Assembly: GCA_050952465.1 (NCBI GenBank)
Contig: JBMNKZ010000008.1
Location: forward strand, 124,001-188,000
Direction: 5' to 3'
Source of the DNA: DUPU01 sp050952465
Lineage (GTDB): Bacteria > Bacillota > Dehalobacteriia > Dehalobacteriales > Dehalobacteriaceae
DNA length: 64,000 nt
Shown here: piece after piece, positions 59,912-64,000 of the stretch
How positions within the stretch are numbered: the first letter of the stretch is position 1
Layout: every line of letters starts with the position of its first letter
Notes under the pieces: generated by a model
Seen by the model: only the letters and a program-made list of their open reading frames with translations
Database searches by the model: none
Told to the model about the DNA's origin: nothing
Program-made: the position numbers and the translations under genes

Positions 59912-60046
59912 TCCATAAAGAGCAGCAACTTCCTATCTGGTTGCAATTATCCTATCACAGGCCTAAACTGAGGCGTTCCCATCATACCATTAATCAGGTT
60001 TCTCTATGCATATATTAAACTATAATATAGGCGAAGAGGTGACAAG

Positions 60047-60823
60047 GTGTTTGAGAACCGTCCCCTATTATGGACGGGGGATTTTCATACTCACTCAAAA
60101 TACAGCGATGGGCGTGCTTCCATTGAGGAAATGGTAGATGCTGCCCGGAGTAAAGGCTTGAAAAATATTGCTATTACAGATCATGGTCCGGCTAATATTG
60201 GAACCGGTGTCAAAAAGTCGGACACTTATTTAAAGATTAAAGAAGAAATTAACCAACTACAACAAAAGCGGCCGGATATAAGGATTTTAACCGGTGCAGA
60301 GGCTGATATCATCAGTTGCCAGGGAGATATTGATATCTCTGATGAAGTAGTACGAGAACTTGATATTTTACTGGTCGGACTCCATCCTTATGTAAAACCG
60401 AAAAGTTTTATTGATGGAGTCAATTTTGTTTTAGGAAATCAGGCCGCCAAATTGATCCCTTTTTTTCAGAGTAAGGTAAAAAATATTAATACTAAAGCTT
60501 TAGTTGAGGCACTGCATAAATACCCGGTGACTGCTGTTACTCACCCTGGGCTTGGGATGCCCTTGGATTTAAAAGAAGTGGCGCGAGCTTGCCTAGCCAC
60601 AGATACAGCCTTTGAGATTAACACAGGTCATAACTATCAAAAAAGTGACGACATTAAAGAGGTGGCAAAAAGTGGTGTCAGCTTTATTGTCAACAGTGAT
60701 GCCCACTTTACTGAAACAGTGGGCTATTTTGACCCGGGGCTTGCTTTGTTAAAGGATGCTAATGTTCCCCTGGAGCAGATTATCAATCTCTCGGATCACG
60801 GGGAAGATTTTTTTCAAAATTAA
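60047..60823 (+). CDS. PHP-domain metal-dependent phosphoesterase
   Basis: 258 residues. PHP ligands: GDFHTHSKYSDG near the N-terminus (first His pair and Asp), ITDHGP, the Glu of TGAEADI, LHPY, VTHPGLG and the final NSDAHF. Family members hydrolyse phosphate esters such as histidinol phosphate or nucleotides; the short length excludes a DNA polymerase-linked PHP. GTG after GAGGTGACAAGG. It precedes rapZ by 16 bp, a common neighbour in Clostridia. Substrate unknown. Confidence 0.88.
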   Translation: MFENRPLLWTGDFHTHSKYSDGRASIEEMVDAARSKGLKNIAITDHGPANIGTGVKKSDTYLKIKEEINQLQQKRPDIRILTGAEADIISCQGDIDISDEVVRELDILLVGLHPYVKPKSFIDGVNFVLGNQAAKLIPFFQSKVKNINTKALVEALHKYPVTAVTHPGLGMPLDLKEVARACLATDTAFEINTGHNYQKSDDIKEVAKSGVSFIVNSDAHFTETVGYFDPGLALLKDANVPLEQIINLSDHGEDFFQN

Positions 60824-60839
60824 AAGGATGTGCAAAGCC

Positions 60840-61733
60840 ATGCAAGATGTAATGAGACGAGAGATTCAACTGGAAATTATCACAGGTATGTCGGGGGCCG
60901 GGAAGTCTCAAGTAGTACATTCCTTAGAGGATTTGGGCTTTTATTGTGTGGATAATTTACCTCCTACCTTGATTCCAAAATTCACGGAACTTATTGCCCA
61001 ATCCCGGGGTAAAATAAATAAAGTGGCTTTGGTCATTGATATCCGGGGAGGAGAGTTTTTCCCTGTCTTGTTTGATTCCTTATCTCAGTTAAGGTCAAAG
61101 GGAATTACTTATGAGATTATTTTTTTGGAAGCGTCCAATGAAACTCTAGTGCGTCGTTTCAAGGAGACTAGGAGAAGACATCCTCTGGCACCTCAAGGCC
61201 GGGTTTTGGAGGGTATTGTTGAGGAGAGGATCCGCCTCCAGGAACTAAGGGGGATGGCGGATAAGGTCATTGATACTTCCGATTTAACAAATCAGCAGTT
61301 AAAGGATCAGGTACTAAGCATTTTTTCGGAGAATAAAAAAGGACAGTTATCAATTACAGTGATGTCCTTTGGCTATAAATATGGTTTGCCATTAGATGCA
61401 GATTTGGCCATTGATATAAGGTTTCTGCCTAATCCTTATTACATTGAAAAATTGCGCCCTCACACCGGGGAAGATGAAGATGTGAAGAAATATGTTTTAT
61501 CTCATCCGGTTGCGAAAACTTTTTTGCGTAAATATATTGGATTGCTAAACTTTTTGATTCCTCATTATAGTGAGGAGGGAAAAACCCATTTAGTAATCGC
61601 CATTGGGTGTACCGGGGGTCAGCATCGCTCCGTAACCATGGCCAATAAAATCGCCAAAGCCCTCACCAAAAAGGGATATCATGTGGTTACTAATCATCGT
61701 GACATTTTAAAAGCGGGTGTGAAAAAGGAATGA
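60840..61733 (+). CDS. rapZ: RNase adapter/nucleotide-binding protein RapZ
   Basis: 297 residues. N-terminal P-loop ITGMSGAGKSQVVHSLED, FYCVDNLPPTLIP, and the C-terminal domain with LPNPYYIEKLRPHTG and the GCTGGQHRSV signature. In Escherichia coli it controls GlmS by guiding RNase E; in Firmicutes (YvcJ) it binds nucleotides and affects competence and envelope metabolism. ATG 60840 follows AAAAGGATG. The yvcK start overlaps its stop in ATGA. Confidence 0.95.
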   Translation: MQDVMRREIQLEIITGMSGAGKSQVVHSLEDLGFYCVDNLPPTLIPKFTELIAQSRGKINKVALVIDIRGGEFFPVLFDSLSQLRSKGITYEIIFLEASNETLVRRFKETRRRHPLAPQGRVLEGIVEERIRLQELRGMADKVIDTSDLTNQQLKDQVLSIFSENKKGQLSITVMSFGYKYGLPLDADLAIDIRFLPNPYYIEKLRPHTGEDEDVKKYVLSHPVAKTFLRKYIGLLNFLIPHYSEEGKTHLVIAIGCTGGQHRSVTMANKIAKALTKKGYHVVTNHRDILKAGVKKE

Positions 61734-63049
61734 TGTTTTTACGCTGGTTATATCCGGGTTTAGGATTTAAGAGATGGATTTTAGTAATCTTTTTCGGCCT
61801 TTTTTGTGCGGCGGAGGGGTTAGCCGTGGCTCAGGGTTCCGAGTTAATCAGTCTTTTGGAGAGGCCGATTTTACATCTGGTTCTGGGGTATACGGGAGAG
61901 CCTTTTCGTATTTTGACAGGGGCTTTTATTGTAACTTTGGGTATTTTTATTATGGGCATTGGTTTTAGTCGGTTAATGAAGAATGTGTTAACCGGTTTAG
62001 TGCCTGGGGCTGGTACTCGTTGGGGGGAAAAGCTGCTTTTGCAATACTATTTAAAAAGAGGTCCTCACATCGTGGCCCTTGGTGGGGGAACGGGATTATC
62101 TACTCTGTTAAGGGGTTTAAAAGAGGTAACAAGCAATATAACGGCTATTGTAACGGTGACAGACGATGGAGGCAGCTCCGGCCGATTAAGGGGAGATCTG
62201 GGGATGCTTCCTCCCGGGGATATTAGAAATTGCTTGGTGGCCCTGGCAGACCGGGAAAGCTCCCTGGAAAGGTTATTTAGTTACCGTTTTTCCAAAGGGG
62301 GGGAGCTGGCTGGGCACAGCTTAGGAAATTTGCTTTTAGCCGGGTTGACTCAGGAAACCGGAAATCTGGCCCAGGCCGTGCAAGAAGCAAGTAAAATATT
62401 GGCTGTTCGGGGCCGGGTACTGCCGGTAACGTTGGATAATGTGGTTTTAGTCGGGGAAATGGGTGACGGGAGGGTCATCAGGGGGGAAACCAATATGGTT
62501 TCCGATGCCGCCCGGATCAAAAGAGTATTTTTGGATCCTGCTGATTGTACCCCTCTTAAAGCAGCTATTGATGCCATTATGTCTGCTGATGCGGTGATTT
62601 TAGGCCCAGGCAGCCTTTATACCAGTGTCATCCCTAATTTATTGGTGCCGGGGATTAGTGAGGCGATCCGAAAGTCAAAGGCCAAAACCTATTATATTTG
62701 CAACATTATGACCCAGCCGGGAGAGACCGATGCTTATCTGGCATCACATCATCTTAAAGCAATTATCGATCATTGTGGTCCGGGATTAATTGATAAGATC
62801 ATCGTAAATAACGAGACTATTTCACCTAAGTTAAAGGAAAAATATCAAGCTAAAGGAGCTAAACCTGTAAAATTAGATGAAAACAGACTTAAAAAGTTAG
62901 GGGTAGAGGTCATTCAATATCCTCTTTGTGCCCAGCATGATTTAGCCCGACATGATCCGGAAAAAACTCTCCGGGTATTAATGGAAGAAATTCAGGGTCA
63001 TACGGCGTCTTTATTTGGTTATGGGGTAAAATCTACATCCGGGAAATAA
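61730..63049 (+). CDS. yvcK: gluconeogenesis/morphogenesis factor YvcK (CofD-like)
   Basis: 439 residues. Two membrane segments near the N-terminus (about 12-30 and 55-78) precede the CofD-like fold with ALGGGTGLSTLLRGL, TVTDDGGSSGRLRGDLGMLP, GPGSLYTSVIPNLLV and GETDAYLASHH. YvcK binds UDP-sugars, is needed for growth on gluconeogenic carbon and acts in wall synthesis. The membrane-anchored form is a known variant in Clostridia. It overlaps rapZ by four bases and is 26 bp before whiA. Confidence 0.93.
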   Translation: MMFLRWLYPGLGFKRWILVIFFGLFCAAEGLAVAQGSELISLLERPILHLVLGYTGEPFRILTGAFIVTLGIFIMGIGFSRLMKNVLTGLVPGAGTRWGEKLLLQYYLKRGPHIVALGGGTGLSTLLRGLKEVTSNITAIVTVTDDGGSSGRLRGDLGMLPPGDIRNCLVALADRESSLERLFSYRFSKGGELAGHSLGNLLLAGLTQETGNLAQAVQEASKILAVRGRVLPVTLDNVVLVGEMGDGRVIRGETNMVSDAARIKRVFLDPADCTPLKAAIDAIMSADAVILGPGSLYTSVIPNLLVPGISEAIRKSKAKTYYICNIMTQPGETDAYLASHHLKAIIDHCGPGLIDKIIVNNETISPKLKEKYQAKGAKPVKLDENRLKKLGVEVIQYPLCAQHDLARHDPEKTLRVLMEEIQGHTASLFGYGVKSTSGK

Positions 63050-63075
63050 ACAGCTATAGGTCAGAGGTGATAGGG

Positions 63076-64000
63076 TTGTCTTTTTCTGTCAAAACAAAAA
63101 ATGAACTAGCCCATATTATTTCTCATAAAAGGTGTTGTCAACTTGCTGAATTGGTAGCCCTAATCCGTATGGACGGGACAATTCAGATTAGTGCCTATCA
63201 AAAGGTTTCCATTTCTGTCATTACAGAAAACGCTGCTGTAGCTCGTAAAACTTTTAAACTGTGCAAAAAATTGTTTGATATGCGTACGGAGATTTTGATG
63301 CATAGAAAGAGCCGCTTAAAAAAGAATAATGTCTATTCCATTCGTATTCCGCCTCAGCCTCAGGTAGGACAAGTATTGCATCTTTTAGGATTTATGGATG
63401 AGCAGCATAATTGGCGCACAGATTTTCGAGATACTTTTCCTGAAAACCTAGTAAAAAATCCATGCTGTAAAAGGGCTTATTTAAGGGGGGCTTTTTTGGG
63501 GGGCGGTTCCGTCAACAATCCGGAAGGCACATATCACTTAGAAATTATCACTCATAGCAGAGTTCATGCCGAAGCCATTGCTAAGCTGATGCATGATCAT
63601 GATTTATCGGCTAAAATCAGCGGTCGCAAAAACTGGTTTGTTATTTACCTAAAAGAAAGTGAACAAATTGTAAATTGCTTGAATTTACTTGGGGCACACC
63701 AAGCTCTTTTTGATTTTGAAAATACCCGCATCATCAAGGAAATGAGAAACCAGGTGAACCGCTTGGTAAATTGTGAAACGGCCAATTTGAATAAAACAGT
63801 AAATGCCGCCCTGCGGCAATTAGAAGCTATTGATGTGATTGAATCTACCATTGGGCTGAATAAACTATCCCCCGGTTTGAGGCAGGTGGCGGAATTACGC
63901 TTAGCCTATCCCGATGTCAGCTTAAAAGAACTGGGGGAAAATGCCACCCCGAAGATTGGCAAGTCTGGAATCAGTCATAGAATGCGGAAGCTGGAAACCA
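63076..64000 (+). CDS. whiA: DNA-binding protein WhiA, 3' end outside window
   Basis: At least 308 residues, open to the last base of the window. N-terminal domain with CCQLAELVALIRMDGTIQIS, then a LAGLIDADG-derived core with YLRGAFLGGGSVNNPEGTYH, and the start of the C-terminal HTH (LRQVAELRLAYPDVSLKELG, SGISHRMRKLE). WhiA affects division in Bacillus and sporulation in Streptomyces. TTG 63076 with an imperfect GAGGTGATAGGG site. The order rapZ-yvcK-whiA is conserved in Gram-positive bacteria. Confidence 0.95.
   Translation, partial: MSFSVKTKNELAHIISHKRCCQLAELVALIRMDGTIQISAYQKVSISVITENAAVARKTFKLCKKLFDMRTEILMHRKSRLKKNNVYSIRIPPQPQVGQVLHLLGFMDEQHNWRTDFRDTFPENLVKNPCCKRAYLRGAFLGGGSVNNPEGTYHLEIITHSRVHAEAIAKLMHDHDLSAKISGRKNWFVIYLKESEQIVNCLNLLGAHQALFDFENTRIIKEMRNQVNRLVNCETANLNKTVNAALRQLEAIDVIESTIGLNKLSPGLRQVAELRLAYPDVSLKELGENATPKIGKSGISHRMRKLET

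Noticed and set aside
60047..60085. GAACCGTCCCC at the PHP gene start as a REP-like insertion
   Set aside because: It codes for an in-frame, plausible N-terminus and has no inverted partner of useful length; likewise the fragment near 56493.
1..64000. tRNA, rRNA, CRISPR array, prophage or transposase genes
   Set aside because: None was recognised by motif on either strand; short tRNA-like folds could be missed by eye.

Overview
The window reads as chromosome of a low-to-middle G+C, Gram-positive, anaerobic Firmicute of the class Clostridia, probably Peptococcaceae-like. The support is S-layer (SLH) proteins next to csaB, a tungsten-type aldehyde ferredoxin oxidoreductase, an anaerobe-style three-subunit molybdenum hydroxylase, split transketolase, many TTG/GTG starts behind strong purine-rich ribosome binding sites, and the Firmicute gene orders comF-hpf-secA-prfB, ftsE-ftsX-M23-ctp-minJ-like, uvrB-uvrA-uvrC and rapZ-yvcK-whiA. 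The genus is an inference from gene content only. No rRNA, tRNA, CRISPR array, prophage or transposase gene was found.

Layout. 1-16 kb is a cell-envelope region: two SLH proteins, a membrane-anchored unknown, a Wzz/BY-kinase/PHP-phosphatase exopolysaccharide control set, a DUF5693-csaB-murJ-fabZ run, a TagO/WecA-type initiating transferase, an SH3b protein, VanZ, a HEAT-repeat protein and a SipW-type signal peptidase. CsaB pyruvylates the wall polymer that SLH domains bind, so the S-layer proteins and the polymer machinery fit together. 16-22 kb has a phosphohexomutase and, convergent to it, a xanthine-dehydrogenase-family operon on the minus strand, separated by a perfect 29-bp inverted repeat. 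22-31 kb holds comF, hpf, secA, prfB (with its programmed +1 frameshift), a YitT protein and split transketolase.

31-41 kb is the metabolic accessory region: livKHMGF (branched-chain amino acid-type ABC importer), then a tungsten aldehyde oxidoreductase, a ThiS/MoaD-like protein, the two subunits of aconitase X, and a membrane thioredoxin with a MauE-like membrane partner. The oxidoreductase/MoaD-like/aconitase X grouping is the part most likely to be an undescribed pathway. 41-48 kb is a division and wall-remodelling cluster (FtsEX, coiled-coil M23 hydrolase, carboxy-terminal protease, MinJ-like PDZ protein) followed by an MFS transporter. 48-57 kb has a duplicated P-loop ATPase, the UvrBAC excision repair genes and a HAD phosphatase. 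57-64 kb has an SIS sugar-phosphate isomerase, DUF421 and DUF4363 membrane proteins, and PHP-rapZ-yvcK-whiA, with whiA cut by the window end.

Intergenic DNA is rich in structure: strong terminators, several palindromic repeats that look like members of dispersed families, an imperfect 95-bp repeat pair downstream of two terminators, a cluster of DnaA-box-like 9-mers before hpf, a sigma-H-like promoter for hpf, and a compact GNRA hairpin element behind the second S-layer gene. Start codons were moved inward from the longest open frame wherever a ribosome binding site decided it.
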